Below are positions 35,006 to 44,999 of a stretch of DNA of 64,000 bases, piece by piece. Under the pieces are notes generated by a model. It searched no databases. It worked only from the letters and a program-made list of their open reading frames with translations, and was not told the DNA's origin. A program made the translations under genes and the position numbers. The DNA is from an uncultured Clostridia bacterium (lineage in GTDB: Bacteria; Bacillota; Clostridia; Saccharofermentanales; Saccharofermentanaceae): contig CAMIYM010000001.1 in NCBI GenBank assembly GCA_946403085.1, positions 186,001 to 250,000 of the forward strand, written 5' to 3'. The stretch's first letter is position 1. The number at the start of each line of letters is the position of its first letter.

Positions 35006-36679
35006 TCAGAAGAGTCCTGTGATTACGCCTTTGTTATCAATGTCGATGTCCATTGCAGCAGGGTGCGGAGGAAGACCGGGCATTGTTACGATCGTTCCTG
35101 TGAGGATTACGAGATAGCCTGCTCCAGCAGAGATATAGCAGTCTCTGACAGTAAGGGTGAAGCCCTCAGGATTACCGAGCTTTTTAGGGTCATCAGACAA
35201 TGAATACTGTGTTTTCGCGATGCAGATAGGGAGGTTCCCGTATCCCTTTTCGACGAATTCCTTGATCTTGGTTGCTGCTTCTGGAAGGATCTCGACAGCT
35301 CCAGCGCCGTAGACTTTCTTCGCAACCTTGTTGATCTTTTCTTCAACAGAGTCTGTGAGTTCATATGTATATATTGGAGTCTTGGGCTTGTTCTGATCCA
35401 GGATCGATACTGCCTTGTTTGCAAGATCGATTCCGCCTGTGCCGCCCTTGGCGAAGATCTCAGCCGGAGCAAAATCAGCGCCTGTAGCCTTGCATGCTTC
35501 CTCAACAATGCTGAGTTCTTCCTCTGTGTCGGTGAGGAATCTGTTGGATGCTACAAGGACCGGAACACCGAAGTTCTGCATGTTCTTAATGTGCTTTAAT
35601 ACGTTTGCAAGACCTGCCTTAACAGCCTCAGGATTAGGCTCTGAGAGCTTATCCTTCGGAATGCCCGCATTGTACTTAAGAGATCTGACTGTTGTAACGA
35701 GTACGACGAGATCAGGCCACAGCCCTAAGTCTCTGCACTTGATGTCGAGGAATTTCTCAGCACCTAAGTCAGCACCGAATCCGGCTTCAGTTACAACGAT
35801 ATCGCCAAGCTTAAGTGCAGTCTTGGTGGCGATGCATGTGTTGCATCCGTGTGAGATATTTGCGAAAGGTCCGCCGTGAACAAGCGCGGGAACGCCTTCA
35901 AGTGACTGTACGAGGTTAGGACACATCGCATCCTTGAGACATGTGGCAAGAGCTCCTGTAGCTCCGAGCTGGCCGGCAGTAACGAGGTTGCCGTCTGTAT
36001 CGTATGCGATCGCGATCCTGTCGAGTCTTACCTTAAGATCATCCATGTCCTTGGCAAGACAGAGGATAGCCATGATCTCTGATGCTGCAGTGATCTGGAA
36101 GATCTCGGGACGGGTAACGCCCTTTGTGCCGCCGCCGACACCTACTGTTACTGCACGGAGACATCTGTCGTTCATATCAAGACATCTCTTCCAGAGGATC
36201 CTGTCCTTATCGATCTTAAGTTCATTGCCCTGGAAAAGGTGGTTGTCGATCATGGCTGCAAGAAGGTTGTTTGCAGTGGTAATGGCGTGAATGTCGCCAG
36301 TGAAGTGGAGATTGATATCCTCCATCGGAACGACCTGCGAATAACCGCCGCCGCATGCGCCGCCCTTAACGCCGAAGACAGGTCCCAAAGAGGGCTCTCT
36401 CAAAGCGAGGACAGGTTTTTTACCGATGAGCTTTAATCCCTGTGCGAGACCGATGCTGACGGTAGTCTTTCCTTCGCCTGCCGGAGTAGGGTTCATGGCA
36501 GTAACGAGGATGAGTTTGACATTGGGGTTAGAGGGTAATCCTTCGATATAATCGAGCGGGAGTTTTGCTTTGTATTTGCCGTAGAATTCGAGCTTATCTG
36601 TATCGATTCCTATCTGCTCTGCTACTTTTGAAATGGGGTTGATCTTTGCACTCTGAGCTATCTCAATGTCACTAAGCAT
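35006..36679 (-). CDS. fhs: Formate-tetrahydrofolate ligase
   Basis: 557 residues, the standard length. The ATP site PTPAGEGKTTVSIGLAQGL, the folate region and EPSLGPVFGVKGGACGGGYSQV are intact. It joins formate to tetrahydrofolate using ATP, feeding one-carbon units to purine synthesis or an acetogenic methyl branch; no other folate genes are here. Start at 36679 (MLSDIEIAQ) behind GGAGAGG; the longer open frame has no family support. Confidence 0.97.
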   Translation of the reverse strand: MLSDIEIAQSAKINPISKVAEQIGIDTDKLEFYGKYKAKLPLDYIEGLPSNPNVKLILVTAMNPTPAGEGKTTVSIGLAQGLKLIGKKPVLALREPSLGPVFGVKGGACGGGYSQVVPMEDINLHFTGDIHAITTANNLLAAMIDNHLFQGNELKIDKDRILWKRCLDMNDRCLRAVTVGVGGGTKGVTRPEIFQITAASEIMAILCLAKDMDDLKVRLDRIAIAYDTDGNLVTAGQLGATGALATCLKDAMCPNLVQSLEGVPALVHGGPFANISHGCNTCIATKTALKLGDIVVTEAGFGADLGAEKFLDIKCRDLGLWPDLVVLVTTVRSLKYNAGIPKDKLSEPNPEAVKAGLANVLKHIKNMQNFGVPVLVASNRFLTDTEEELSIVEEACKATGADFAPAEIFAKGGTGGIDLANKAVSILDQNKPKTPIYTYELTDSVEEKINKVAKKVYGAGAVEILPEAATKIKEFVEKGYGNLPICIAKTQYSLSDDPKKLGNPEGFTLTVRDCYISAGAGYLVILTGTIVTMPGLPPHPAAMDIDIDNKGVITGLF

Positions 36680-36858
36680 ATCTGGCCTCTCCTGTAATTT
36701 AATAATATGAATACGATTGTATTGTAAAAGGATAGTCTTTTCAATCACGACAAAAAGCGGAACTGTAAGAAGTTTTGCCATTAATTCTGTCGAAAATGCC
36801 GTACCACTACATTTTGTAGGATTCGTGGTGTTTTTTCACTAAATATTGTGTTTTTTCG

Positions 36859-36887
36859 TTGACAATATATCAAGGAAATGTTAGTAT
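36859..36887 (+). promoter_or_regulatory. Strong promoter of veg
   Basis: TTGACA (36859-36864), 17 bases, TAGTAT (36882-36887), leaving an 87-base leader before the veg ATG. Bacillus veg is also known for a very strong vegetative promoter. Confidence 0.8.
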
Positions 36888-36974
36888 TGGCGCATGTTGG
36901 AAATATTTTCGTAATGTTCTTTTAAGCTTACTGAAATATTAAATCACTCTAATCTCCGGGCGGAGGGAATACAT

Positions 36975-37244
36975 ATGATAATCAGTTCCGATTTGGAAAT
37001 GTGCAAAGCTAAGTTTCAAGAACTCATCGGCAAGCGTATCGTTTGCAAGACCAACGGCGGCCGTAAGAGGATCATCACTTACATCGGAACAGTTGAGCAC
37101 TGCTATCCCAATGTTTTCACAATGCTTTGCAACAATGAAGCAGGTAAGCAGTCAATCGTTTCCTTCTCATATATCGATGTTCTTACAAGAACAGTCCGCG
37201 TAGGCATTATGCCGGAGAAGTCACAGGAAGAAGTTGCTGTCTGA
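36975..37244 (+). CDS. veg: Veg family protein
   Basis: 89 residues, the family length. The conserved core KFQELIGKRIVCKTNGGRK followed by a strand-rich region (TYIGTVEHCYPNVFTM, FSYIDVLT) is typical of Veg, a small cytoplasmic protein linked in Bacillus to biofilm gene expression. As in Bacillus it lies just ahead of ispE. A terminator follows at 37268, so most transcripts should stop before ispE. Confidence 0.93.
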   Translation: MIISSDLEMCKAKFQELIGKRIVCKTNGGRKRIITYIGTVEHCYPNVFTMLCNNEAGKQSIVSFSYIDVLTRTVRVGIMPEKSQEEVAV

Positions 37245-37267
37245 TACAGACTTTGAACTGACTAACC

Positions 37268-37316
37268 AAAGCGCTGTCACTACTGACGAGATCAGTGTTT
37301 GACAGTGCTTTTTTAT
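37268..37316 (+). terminator. Terminator of veg
   Basis: AAAGC-CTGTCA pairs with TGACAG-GCTTTT, with a further small stem in the loop, then TTTTTTATT. Confidence 0.85.
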
Positions 37317-37419
37317 TGGAATTCGAAGAAAAGACTTTAACTTTAATTTGTTTTAAAGATAAGGTAAAATTGATATATAATTTGAATCGATCTATTCGAC
37401 TAATGATTTGGAGATCCTT

Positions 37420-38370
37420 ATGGATTCTTACGAGATTGTTGCTAATGCCAAATTGAATCTCTTCCTGCGTGTGCGCGGGATCCTTCCCAACGGATACCAC
37501 AGCTTATATTCGATCATGCAGGAGATCGATCTGGCAGATACACTTACCATAAACATATATCCGGAACGCGAAAGTGGTTTTGATATCAAGTGCATCGGCA
37601 GAAATGACATCGATCCGGAGAAGAACCTTTGCAGCAAAGCAAAGGACAGATTCCTTTCCTCCTTACGCAAGAAGGCAATGGCTGATCCGTCTGTTCCAAA
37701 TGCAAAGCTCTGGAAGAAGAACCAATTTCCGTTTATCGAGATAGTCCTGACGAAGGTAATTCCTTCAGAGTCGGGCATGGGCGGCGGAAGTTCTGATGCT
37801 GCAGCAGTTCTTATGGTTCTCCAGGAACATTTCGGATGTCCCTTTACTGATGAGGAACTCAATCAGCTGGCAGTTAATGTCGGCGCTGATGTGCCGTTCT
37901 TCCTTTATGGCGGAACATGTCTTTGTGAGAAAGTCGGTGAGGACATAAGAGATCTTTATCCGCTTTCCGGCATCCCGCTCCTTATCGTAAAACCTTCACA
38001 GGGCGTATCAACACCCGAGTGTTTCCATGCGATAGACAGCAAGCCTTTGCCTGGCTTTGATGAAGCACGCTATGAAGCTTATATCGATAGTATGAACAGT
38101 GAGGACAAGGACCCCTTAGAAAGATTCCTCGAAGGAGCTGATCTCCTTACAAATGACCTTGAGATACCTTCTTTTGAGAAGGTGCCGAAGATAAAGAAGG
38201 CAAGGGAAGCGCTTATAGGTACAGGCGCCAGATATGCCAGGATGACAGGTTCCGGCAGCGCTGTTTTCGCTATGTATGACAGTGAGGAAGCAAGAGATAA
38301 AGCTTATGGTCAGATGAAGAATGATCCTGAGTTTTCTGACTGTGATCTGCTCTTATCAAAGACTATCTAA
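37420..38370 (+). CDS. ispE: 4-diphosphocytidyl-2-C-methyl-D-erythritol kinase
   Basis: 316 residues. GHMP kinase with AKLNLFLRVRGILPNGYH at the start and the ATP loop ESGMGGGSSDAAAV at about residues 117-130. It phosphorylates CDP-methylerythritol in the MEP isoprenoid pathway. It is about 30 residues longer than most IspE, owing mainly to a basic insert near residues 80-105. ATG at 37420 with GGAG upstream is preferred to a TTG four codons earlier. Its last 15 bases overlap the convergent GNAT gene. Confidence 0.95.
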   Translation: MDSYEIVANAKLNLFLRVRGILPNGYHSLYSIMQEIDLADTLTINIYPERESGFDIKCIGRNDIDPEKNLCSKAKDRFLSSLRKKAMADPSVPNAKLWKKNQFPFIEIVLTKVIPSESGMGGGSSDAAAVLMVLQEHFGCPFTDEELNQLAVNVGADVPFFLYGGTCLCEKVGEDIRDLYPLSGIPLLIVKPSQGVSTPECFHAIDSKPLPGFDEARYEAYIDSMNSEDKDPLERFLEGADLLTNDLEIPSFEKVPKIKKAREALIGTGARYARMTGSGSAVFAMYDSEEARDKAYGQMKNDPEFSDCDLLLSKTI

Positions 38371-38898
38371 AGTGCAGGCGAAAAGCCCTCTCATATAGCC
38401 TCTGGAATTCTCAGAATCAATAAGTTTGAATCCGCGTTTTGCGTAGAATTCGACCATGTTCTTATTGCTAGCGGCTGAATGCAATAGGATGCATTCGGCA
38501 TCTGAATTGCGTGCAGTCTCGACAGCCTTTGAGATAAGGTCTATTCCAAGTCCGGTCTTGCGGTATTTTTCGAGAACGGCAAATCTTGAGATATAGAAGG
38601 TTCTGCCTGCGTGCTGCAGGAAAACGCATGTCTTATCAGAGAAGGTATAGACCATCGGATTCGGGACCTCTTTGATGCAGATGGTTCCTGCTATCCTGCC
38701 GTCTGTCTCAGCGACAAGACATGTCTGTTTACTGATCCTGTCAGCAACGCTCTCGACGCTTTCGGTGAGAGCTTCGAGCATCGATGATGATATCCCGGAA
38801 TCCGCGCAATAAGTAAGCATCGCGCTTCTTAATAAGCGCGATACTTCAGGGGCGTCAGCGACGCCGGCAATTCTTATTACGGGACTGTTATTCTCCAT
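38356..38898 (-). CDS. GNAT-family N-acetyltransferase
   Basis: 180 residues. The GNAT fold with acetyl-CoA site FAVLEKYRKTGLGIDLISKAV (a Q/RxxGxG/A-like loop) at about 112-132 and a C-terminal NKNMVEFYAKRGFK. Its ATG overlaps the argF stop (TAATG), so it is the last gene of the arginine operon. It might acetylate glutamate for that pathway, but the sequence does not look like a classical ArgA or ArgJ, so this is a guess from position only. Confidence 0.85.
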   Translation of the reverse strand: MENNSPVIRIAGVADAPEVSRLLRSAMLTYCADSGISSSMLEALTESVESVADRISKQTCLVAETDGRIAGTICIKEVPNPMVYTFSDKTCVFLQHAGRTFYISRFAVLEKYRKTGLGIDLISKAVETARNSDAECILLHSAASNKNMVEFYAKRGFKLIDSENSRGYMRGLFACTLDSL

Positions 38899-39821
38899 TA
38901 GTTAAGAAAGCAGTTTACGAGGATGGCTTTGTGTGCGTGAAGTCTGTTTTCAGCTTCATCGAAAACAACGCTCTGAGGTCCGTCGATAACATCTTCTGTA
39001 ACTTCATATCCGCGGTAAGCAGGGAGGCAGTGCATGAAGATGGCATCAGAATGAGCAACACCCATAAGCTTGGAGTTGACCTGATAGTTCTTGAAGATCT
39101 CTACTCTCTGAGCCTTCTCTGCTTCCTGACCCATTGATGTCCATGTGTCAGTATAGATTACATCAGCGCCTTCAGCAGCTTCGAAAGGATCCTCTGTCAT
39201 GACGATCTTGGAGCCTGTTACCTTTGCATCTTCCTTAGCTTCGTTAACATACTTGTCAGGGCATGTATATGCCTTGGGGCTTGCTACGGAGATATCCATG
39301 CCGGCCTTTGCACAAGCGTGGAGAAGGGAGTTAGCCATATTGTTTCCGTCGCCTAAGTAAGCCATCTTAAGACCCTTGAGGGCGCCCTTGTGTTCCTTGA
39401 TCGTAAGGAGGTCAGCTAATACCTGTGTAGGGTGCTGATCGTCTGTAAGACCGTTGATTACAGGAACCTTGCCGTACTTTGCGAGGTCTTCGACATCCTG
39501 ATGCTTGAATGTTCTGATCATGATGCCGTCAACCATTCCGGACAGAACGTTAGCTGTGTCATAGATAGTCTCGCCTCTGCCGATCTGGATGTCGTTGTTG
39601 CTCAGGAAAAGAGCCTGGCCGCCAAGCTGATACATACCGACTTCAAAGGAGACTCTTGTTCTTGTTGATGATTTTGTGAAGATCATAGCAAGGGACTTGC
39701 CCTTAAGAAGGTGGTGCTCGATACCGGCCTTGGTCTTAGCCTTAAGATCGATCGCTGTATCAAGAAGATAGTCAAGATCTTCAAAACTTACATCTCTGTG
39801 GAAATCTATATAATGCTTCAT
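38898..39821 (-). CDS. argF: Ornithine carbamoyltransferase
   Basis: 307 residues. Carbamoyl-phosphate site KSSTRTRVSFE, ornithine-side motifs DDQHPTQ and HCLPAYRG are all present. It makes citrulline from ornithine and carbamoyl phosphate. Fourth gene of the argCBDF operon. Because the operon is biosynthetic and no arcA or arcC is near, an anabolic role is likely. Confidence 0.97.
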   Translation of the reverse strand: MKHYIDFHRDVSFEDLDYLLDTAIDLKAKTKAGIEHHLLKGKSLAMIFTKSSTRTRVSFEVGMYQLGGQALFLSNNDIQIGRGETIYDTANVLSGMVDGIMIRTFKHQDVEDLAKYGKVPVINGLTDDQHPTQVLADLLTIKEHKGALKGLKMAYLGDGNNMANSLLHACAKAGMDISVASPKAYTCPDKYVNEAKEDAKVTGSKIVMTEDPFEAAEGADVIYTDTWTSMGQEAEKAQRVEIFKNYQVNSKLMGVAHSDAIFMHCLPAYRGYEVTEDVIDGPQSVVFDEAENRLHAHKAILVNCFLN

Positions 39822-39848
39822 TGTAATTACTCCTTAATAGCCGTTATG

Positions 39849-41219
39849 TTACTCTTTGTCGTCGTCGATCACGTCGATATCTGTCTTCTTGTCAGTAAGT
39901 CCTGCTTGATCAAGCTTGTCGATCTTTGCTGTACCTACAGCAGCTGCTTTGTCAGCGATCTGCTTCTTTGAAGGGAAGGCTTCCTTGAGCTTGCCGAAAA
40001 CACTCTTGGGACCCTGTACATTCTTGAGGATCTTATCAAGCGCTTTGACGAACTGTCCTGCCTGAGCCTTGGTGATGATGAGCGGAGGTGCAAGCCTGAT
40101 CGTTGATTTACCGATGGCGCTTACAAGGATTCCCATCGAGAAGAGCTGTTCACGCATTCCCTGGGCGGTAATGGTGTCATCGAACTCGATTCCGATAAGA
40201 AGACCCTTGCCCCTTACTGAACGGATGCAGTTGTATTTTGCCCTGAGCTTATTGAGCTTTTCGAAAAGTTCTTCACTTACTTCCTTAACATTGTCGATGA
40301 TGTTCTCTTCTTCGATTGCTTCAAGAACAGCATTGCCTGCAGCACATGCTAAGGGGTTTCCACCGAATGTGGAGCCGTGATCACCGGGCTTCATTCCTGT
40401 TGCGACCTCGTTTGTCGTGAGCATAGCTCCGATCGGAACACCGCCGCCCAAGCCCTTTGCGAGAGTCATGATATCAGGCTGAACACCATAGTTCTGATAG
40501 CAGAACATCTTGCCTGTACGTCCGATGCCTGTCTGAACCTCATCGATGATCAAGAGGATTCCCTTTTCGACACAGAGCTTCTTTACACCCTGGATGTATT
40601 CAAGATCTGCCGGATGAACACCGCTCTCACCCTGAATGAGCTCTAACATGATTGCTGCCGTCTTGGGGTTGACTGCCTCGATCAATGCGTCGATATCGTT
40701 ATAAGGAACATGAACAAAGCCGGGAAGATTAGGCTCAAAGGGCCTCTGGAATTTGGCCTGACCTGTAGCTGCTACTGTTCCCATGGTCCTTCCGTGGAAA
40801 CTCATGTCAGCTGTGATGATCTCGTACTTGTTAATATCCTTATAGTAGAAATAACTTCTTGCAAGCTTGATAGCTGCTTCATTAGCCTCAGCACCGGAAT
40901 TGCAGAAGAAGACCTTATCTGCGAAGCTCGCACGGCAGAGCCTGTAAGCGAGTTCGGACTTCTGGGGAATGTAGTAGTAATTGCATGCGTGAATGAGGTT
41001 CTTAGCCTGCGAGCAAACTGCGGCGGTAAGCTTGGGATGAGCATAACCTAAGCAGTTAACGGCGATACCGCCGATCATGTCCAGGTACTTGGTTCCGGTT
41101 GTATCATAAAGATAGCATCCCTTGCCTTTAACGAAGGCAACAGGGAGGAGGTTAAATACCTGAAGACAATAGTTTTTATCAAAATCCTGAATCAGGGCGA
41201 GATCATTTTCTATACTCAT
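39849..41219 (-). CDS. argD: Acetylornithine aminotransferase
   Basis: 456 residues. Fold type I aminotransferase with [18 protein letters not shown], the [13 protein letters not shown] motif and the PLP lysine in [14 protein letters not shown]. It makes N-acetylornithine. A Lys/Asp-rich tail of about 55 residues (about 400-456) has no counterpart in typical ArgD (about 400). It overlaps argB by 17 bases. Confidence 0.95.
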   Translation of the reverse strand: MSIENDLALIQDFDKNYCLQVFNLLPVAFVKGKGCYLYDTTGTKYLDMIGGIAVNCLGYAHPKLTAAVCSQAKNLIHACNYYYIPQKSELAYRLCRASFADKVFFCNSGAEANEAAIKLARSYFYYKDINKYEIITADMSFHGRTMGTVAATGQAKFQRPFEPNLPGFVHVPYNDIDALIEAVNPKTAAIMLELIQGESGVHPADLEYIQGVKKLCVEKGILLIIDEVQTGIGRTGKMFCYQNYGVQPDIMTLAKGLGGGVPIGAMLTTNEVATGMKPGDHGSTFGGNPLACAAGNAVLEAIEEENIIDNVKEVSEELFEKLNKLRAKYNCIRSVRGKGLLIGIEFDDTITAQGMREQLFSMGILVSAIGKSTIRLAPPLIITKAQAGQFVKALDKILKNVQGPKSVFGKLKEAFPSKKQIADKAAAVGTAKIDKLDQAGLTDKKTDIDVIDDDKE

Positions 41220-42147
41220 AATGTTCTTTTTTCTCCTTTACGATCATTGTGCCGATGCCGTTCTTGGTAAATGTCTCAAGAATAATAGAATGGGGAATTC
41301 TTCCATCTATTATGTGCGCTCTGTCGACACCTCGCAATACTGTATCAAGGCAGCCCTCGATCTTCGGGATCATGCCGCCCTTGATAATGCCCTCATCAAC
41401 GAGATCCTTGATATCCTTCTGGTCCAATACGGGAATGATATAGTCGGAACCGTCTTCAAGTTTTTTAAGTACGCCGCCGACATCGGTAAGGGTAATGAGT
41501 TTTGAAGCTCCCAAAGCGACTGCAACTTCAGCTGCAACCGTGTCAGCGTTGATGTTATAGCTCTCGCCATCCTTGCCTACGCCGATGGGGGCGATAACGG
41601 GAATATACTCGTCGTTCGCGAGCATGGAGATGACTTTTGTGTTGATCTTCTTGATCTTTCCGACATAACCGATATCGATGGGATTGCCCTCAGCATCCTC
41701 AGTCATCTTCTCGGCTTCGATAAGGTTGCCGTCGATTCCTGAGATACCGATAGCCTTTGCACCTTTTCCGCAAAGTGTTGATACGATATCCTTGTTGGTC
41801 TTACCGATAAGGACCATCTGGGCATAACCCATTGTCTCTTCATCCGTATATCTTAAGCCGTTTACGAAGTGTGATTCCTTATTGACCTTATTCAGCATGT
41901 CGCTGATGTCAGGTCCGCCGCCATGAACGATGACGGGGTTGATGCCGATGTACTTAAGAAGCGTGATATCATCCATTACGGACTGCTTTAACTCTTCATT
42001 GATCATGGCATTTCCGCCGTACTTGATGACGAAGGTCTGGCCTCTCATCTTCCTGATGTAAGGAAGTGACTCGATGAGGATCGAAGCCCTGTCTACGTTA
42101 TTCTTCATGTCTCCCGTGATAACGGGGTTTTCTTTCTGTCCTGCCAT
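41203..42147 (-). CDS. argB: Acetylglutamate kinase
   Basis: 314 residues. Amino-acid kinase fold: KYGGNAM at the ATP site, VHGGGPDIS for the substrate, and the [20 protein letters not shown] segment. It phosphorylates N-acetylglutamate. Its N-terminal helix of about 35 residues resembles the extension of arginine-inhibited hexameric NAGKs, so feedback inhibition by arginine is possible (inference). Two bases separate it from argC. Confidence 0.96.
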   Translation of the reverse strand: MAGQKENPVITGDMKNNVDRASILIESLPYIRKMRGQTFVIKYGGNAMINEELKQSVMDDITLLKYIGINPVIVHGGGPDISDMLNKVNKESHFVNGLRYTDEETMGYAQMVLIGKTNKDIVSTLCGKGAKAIGISGIDGNLIEAEKMTEDAEGNPIDIGYVGKIKKINTKVISMLANDEYIPVIAPIGVGKDGESYNINADTVAAEVAVALGASKLITLTDVGGVLKKLEDGSDYIIPVLDQKDIKDLVDEGIIKGGMIPKIEGCLDTVLRGVDRAHIIDGRIPHSIILETFTKNGIGTMIVKEKKEHYEYRK

Positions 42148-42149
42148 AA

Positions 42150-43226
42150 TCAGATACCTCTTACGATATTCTTAAGTCCGGCTGTCTCTTCGAATCCGAA
42201 CATTACGTTTGCTGCCTGAATTGCCTGAAGTGCTGCGCCTTTGCCCAGGTTGTCCTGTGCCGTAAACAGCTTGATGATGCCTGTATCAGGATCATAGACT
42301 CCGTTGACGTCAATGTAGTTGGAACCGGCTACTGCTTTAACATCAGGAAGAGTATTTCCTGAAAGGACTCTTACGAAAGTCTCATTCTTATAGTATTCCT
42401 TATATATCTCATTGATCTTCTCGGAAGATACATCTGAGAATGCCTTGGAAGGCTTAACATAAACTGTTGCAAGCATTCCGCGCTTGAACGGAGCCAGGTG
42501 GGGAGTGAATGTGACCTTGATATCACCGGATTGCTTTCCGGCAAGGAAAGAGCACTGCTCGGAGATCTCTGTGGTGTGACGGTGGCCTACTGCTCCGTAA
42601 GGCTTGAAGGACTCATCTGTCTCGCAGAAAGCATATGCGAGATCTGCTTTTCTTCCTGCACCGCTGGCCCCTGATGTGGCATCAATGATTATGGAATCTT
42701 CTTCAATAAGATGATTCTTAAGGAAAGGTGCAAGTGCTGTCAGCGAGCATGTCGGATAGCATCCGGGATTTGCCACGAGATTAGCAGTCTTAAGTTCTTC
42801 CCTGTAGATCTCAGGAAGACCATATACTGCAGTCTTAAGGAGATCCGGGTTAGGATGAGTGAGCTTATAGGATTTCTCGTATGTTGCAAGATCCTTATAT
42901 CTGAAGTCGCCGCTGTGATCGATTACTTTTGTTCCTGCCTTGAGAAGCTCGGGAACGATCTTTGCAGATACTCCGTGGGGAAGGGCAGTGATTACGAGAT
43001 CCGAATCTTTTGCTACCTCATCATAAGGAAGATCTTCGCACTCGTTGTCGACAATACCTCTGAATTCAGGATAGATATCTGAATAGGGCTTGCCTGCAAA
43101 TGTCTGGCTTGTAAGATGGCGGAATCTGAAATAAGGATGTCCCGCAAAACCTCTTACGAGTTCTGCTCCGACATATCCTGTGGATCCAATAATAGAAACA
43201 TACTTTACAGATTCTTCGTTTGCCAT
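42150..43226 (-). CDS. argC: N-acetyl-gamma-glutamyl-phosphate reductase
   Basis: 358 residues. NAD(P) fold [16 protein letters not shown] at the start and the catalytic Cys in [10 protein letters not shown]. It reduces N-acetylglutamyl phosphate to the semialdehyde. First gene of the arginine operon. The usual Clostridial argJ is missing between argC and argB. Promoter and ARG-box-like dyad lie about 50-80 bases upstream. Confidence 0.96.
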   Translation of the reverse strand: MANEESVKYVSIIGSTGYVGAELVRGFAGHPYFRFRHLTSQTFAGKPYSDIYPEFRGIVDNECEDLPYDEVAKDSDLVITALPHGVSAKIVPELLKAGTKVIDHSGDFRYKDLATYEKSYKLTHPNPDLLKTAVYGLPEIYREELKTANLVANPGCYPTCSLTALAPFLKNHLIEEDSIIIDATSGASGAGRKADLAYAFCETDESFKPYGAVGHRHTTEISEQCSFLAGKQSGDIKVTFTPHLAPFKRGMLATVYVKPSKAFSDVSSEKINEIYKEYYKNETFVRVLSGNTLPDVKAVAGSNYIDVNGVYDPDTGIIKLFTAQDNLGKGAALQAIQAANVMFGFEETAGLKNIVRGI

Positions 43227-43273
43227 TTTTAATGCCTCCGGTAAGAGTGGATAATCCCCACCCTGATGTTTGA

Positions 43274-43309
43274 TTTATGCAATATAATGCATAAATATTC
43301 AAAAGTCAA
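43274..43309 (-). promoter_or_regulatory. Arginine operon promoter with ARG-box-like operator
   Basis: On the minus strand: TTGACT (43309-43304), 17 bases, TATATT (43286-43281). The dyad TTTATGCA-ATATAA-TGCATAAA (43274-43295) covers the -10 box and fits the ArgR/AhrC pattern TGNAT-WWWW-ATNCA with one mismatch. Confidence 0.78.
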
Positions 43310-43701
43310 CAAATTAAGCCTAAAAATAATTACATAAATATATTAGGCGCATCACTTCGCATATTATCGCAACTTTTAAGGCACGGTCCTGATATGCAGC
43401 TTTAAGTAATAGAAAAGTAATATAAATAAAGGTGTTTTTGGTACGGAGAAGATAATTTGCACAATATAACTAAAGTCTGAAAATGCACCAATTTACTTGA
43501 TTTGCCTCTTTTTCTTGTACAACAATCACAAAATAGTTTGAGAGCAATTGATAGTTTCACCAAGCAAAGGAAATTACTATGCCAAAATAGCATTACTTTT
43601 TTTGGGAATTGTGTCATATAGGAAAGACACCTGCGGTTTGTTACTATTCTCGTAGTTATCAAGCCCGCTTTGGGTGGGCACATTTTTGGAGGTTTGAAGT
43701 T
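43310..43701. other. Non-coding AT-rich gap upstream of the ATPase gene
   Basis: About 390 bases between the divergent arg promoter and the ATPase ATG. I see no gene. A small hairpin GCCC...GGGC lies at 43662-43679, just before the GGAGG ribosome site at 43688. The strong expression suggested by the codon use of the next gene would require a promoter here, but I cannot place it surely. Confidence 0.5.
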
Positions 43702-44817
43702 ATGGCAAGTTTATCTTTCCAGCATGTTTACAAGAAGTATGATGGCGGCGTTGTTGCTGTTTCAGATTTCAATCTTGATGTAGCAGATAAGGAATTCGTT
43801 ATTCTCGTAGGTCCTTCAGGATGCGGTAAGTCTACAACACTTCGTATGCTCGCAGGTCTTGAAGATATTTCAGAGGGTGAGATCTATATTGACGATCGTT
43901 GCGTAAACGACGTTCTCCCTAAGGACAGAGACATCGCAATGGTTTTCCAGAACTACGCTCTCTATCCTCATATGTCAGTTCGTGACAACATGGCTTTCGC
44001 TCTTAAGCTCAGAAAGATGCCTAAGGACGAGATCAACCGCCGTGTTCAGGAAGCAGCTAAGATCCTCGAGATCGAGCACTTGCTTGACAGAAAGCCTAAG
44101 GCTCTCTCCGGTGGTCAGCGTCAGAGAGTTGCTCTCGGCCGTGCTATCGTTCGTGACCCTAAGGTCTTCCTCATGGACGAGCCTCTCTCAAACCTCGACG
44201 CTAAGCTCCGTGTACAGATGCGTGTTGAGATCACAAAGCTTCACCACAGACTTAAGACAACATTCGTTTACGTTACACACGACCAGACAGAAGCTATGAC
44301 CATGGGTACCAGAATCGTAGTTATGAAGGATGGTTTCATCCAGCAGGTTGACTCTCCTACGGAGCTCTATGACAACCCGGTTAACACATTCGTTGCAGGA
44401 TTCATCGGAATGCCTCCTATGAACTTCATCAATGCAGTTATCAACGTTGAAGGTTCTGATGTATTCGTTTCTTTCGAGAACGTTACAATCAAGCTTCCTG
44501 AGAGATATGCTGTTGAGGAAGTTATGGAGCGCGACGGTCAGGAAGTTATCTTCGGTGTTAGACCTGAAGCAATCACAGACGATATCACATACGTTACAGA
44601 TCACCCTGAGTCAGCTTTCACAGCAGACGTTGACGTCGTCGAAATGCTCGGTGCTGAGACATACCTCTATGTCACAGTTAACGGATCACTCCCGCTCACA
44701 TGCCGTGTTGACCCTACAACATCCCAGTCTGCAGTTGGTCAGGTTGTTGACCTCGCAGTTGACTCTAACCGTATCCACCTCTTCGATAAGGATACAGAGC
44801 AGAGCATCATTTCCTAA
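43702..44817 (+). CDS. MsmX/UgpC-type ABC importer ATPase
   Basis: 371 residues. Walker [10 protein letters not shown], signature [14 protein letters not shown], Walker [17 protein letters not shown] and a C-terminal TOBE-like regulatory domain (about 240-371): the CUT1 sugar-importer ATPase family. No permease or binding-protein gene is nearby, so it is probably a shared ATPase serving several sugar importers, as MsmX does in Bacillus. Start at 43702 behind TGGAGG; the longer frame is upstream leader. A strong terminator follows at 44843. Confidence 0.92.
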   Translation: MASLSFQHVYKKYDGGVVAVSDFNLDVADKEFVILVGPSGCGKSTTLRMLAGLEDISEGEIYIDDRCVNDVLPKDRDIAMVFQNYALYPHMSVRDNMAFALKLRKMPKDEINRRVQEAAKILEIEHLLDRKPKALSGGQRQRVALGRAIVRDPKVFLMDEPLSNLDAKLRVQMRVEITKLHHRLKTTFVYVTHDQTEAMTMGTRIVVMKDGFIQQVDSPTELYDNPVNTFVAGFIGMPPMNFINAVINVEGSDVFVSFENVTIKLPERYAVEEVMERDGQEVIFGVRPEAITDDITYVTDHPESAFTADVDVVEMLGAETYLYVTVNGSLPLTCRVDPTTSQSAVGQVVDLAVDSNRIHLFDKDTEQSIIS

Positions 44818-44842
44818 TAAAATTAATCTAGAACCTCAATTC

Positions 44843-44881
44843 AGAGACCGTGAATTCGCAAGAGTTCACGGTCTCTTTTTT
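44843..44881 (+). terminator. Terminator of the ATPase gene
   Basis: AGAGACCGTGAA pairs with TTCACGGTCTCT, followed by TTTTTT. One of the strongest hairpins in the window. Confidence 0.93.
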
Positions 44882-44999
44882 GTGTGGCAAAACAGTGTCA
44901 GATCGTTTCAAAACTTGCACCTTTTTAAGAAAAATAATATGATTTAATGTAGCGTTTTAGGGACGTTCGTATTGCTTTGGCCATTTGAGAGGTGGAACC

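Noticed and set aside
36803..36846. Hairpin ACCAC...GTGGT followed by TTTTTT on the plus strand
   Set aside because: It looks like a terminator but there is no plus-strand gene upstream of it; it lies between the divergent fhs and veg genes and may only be an AT-rich promoter region.
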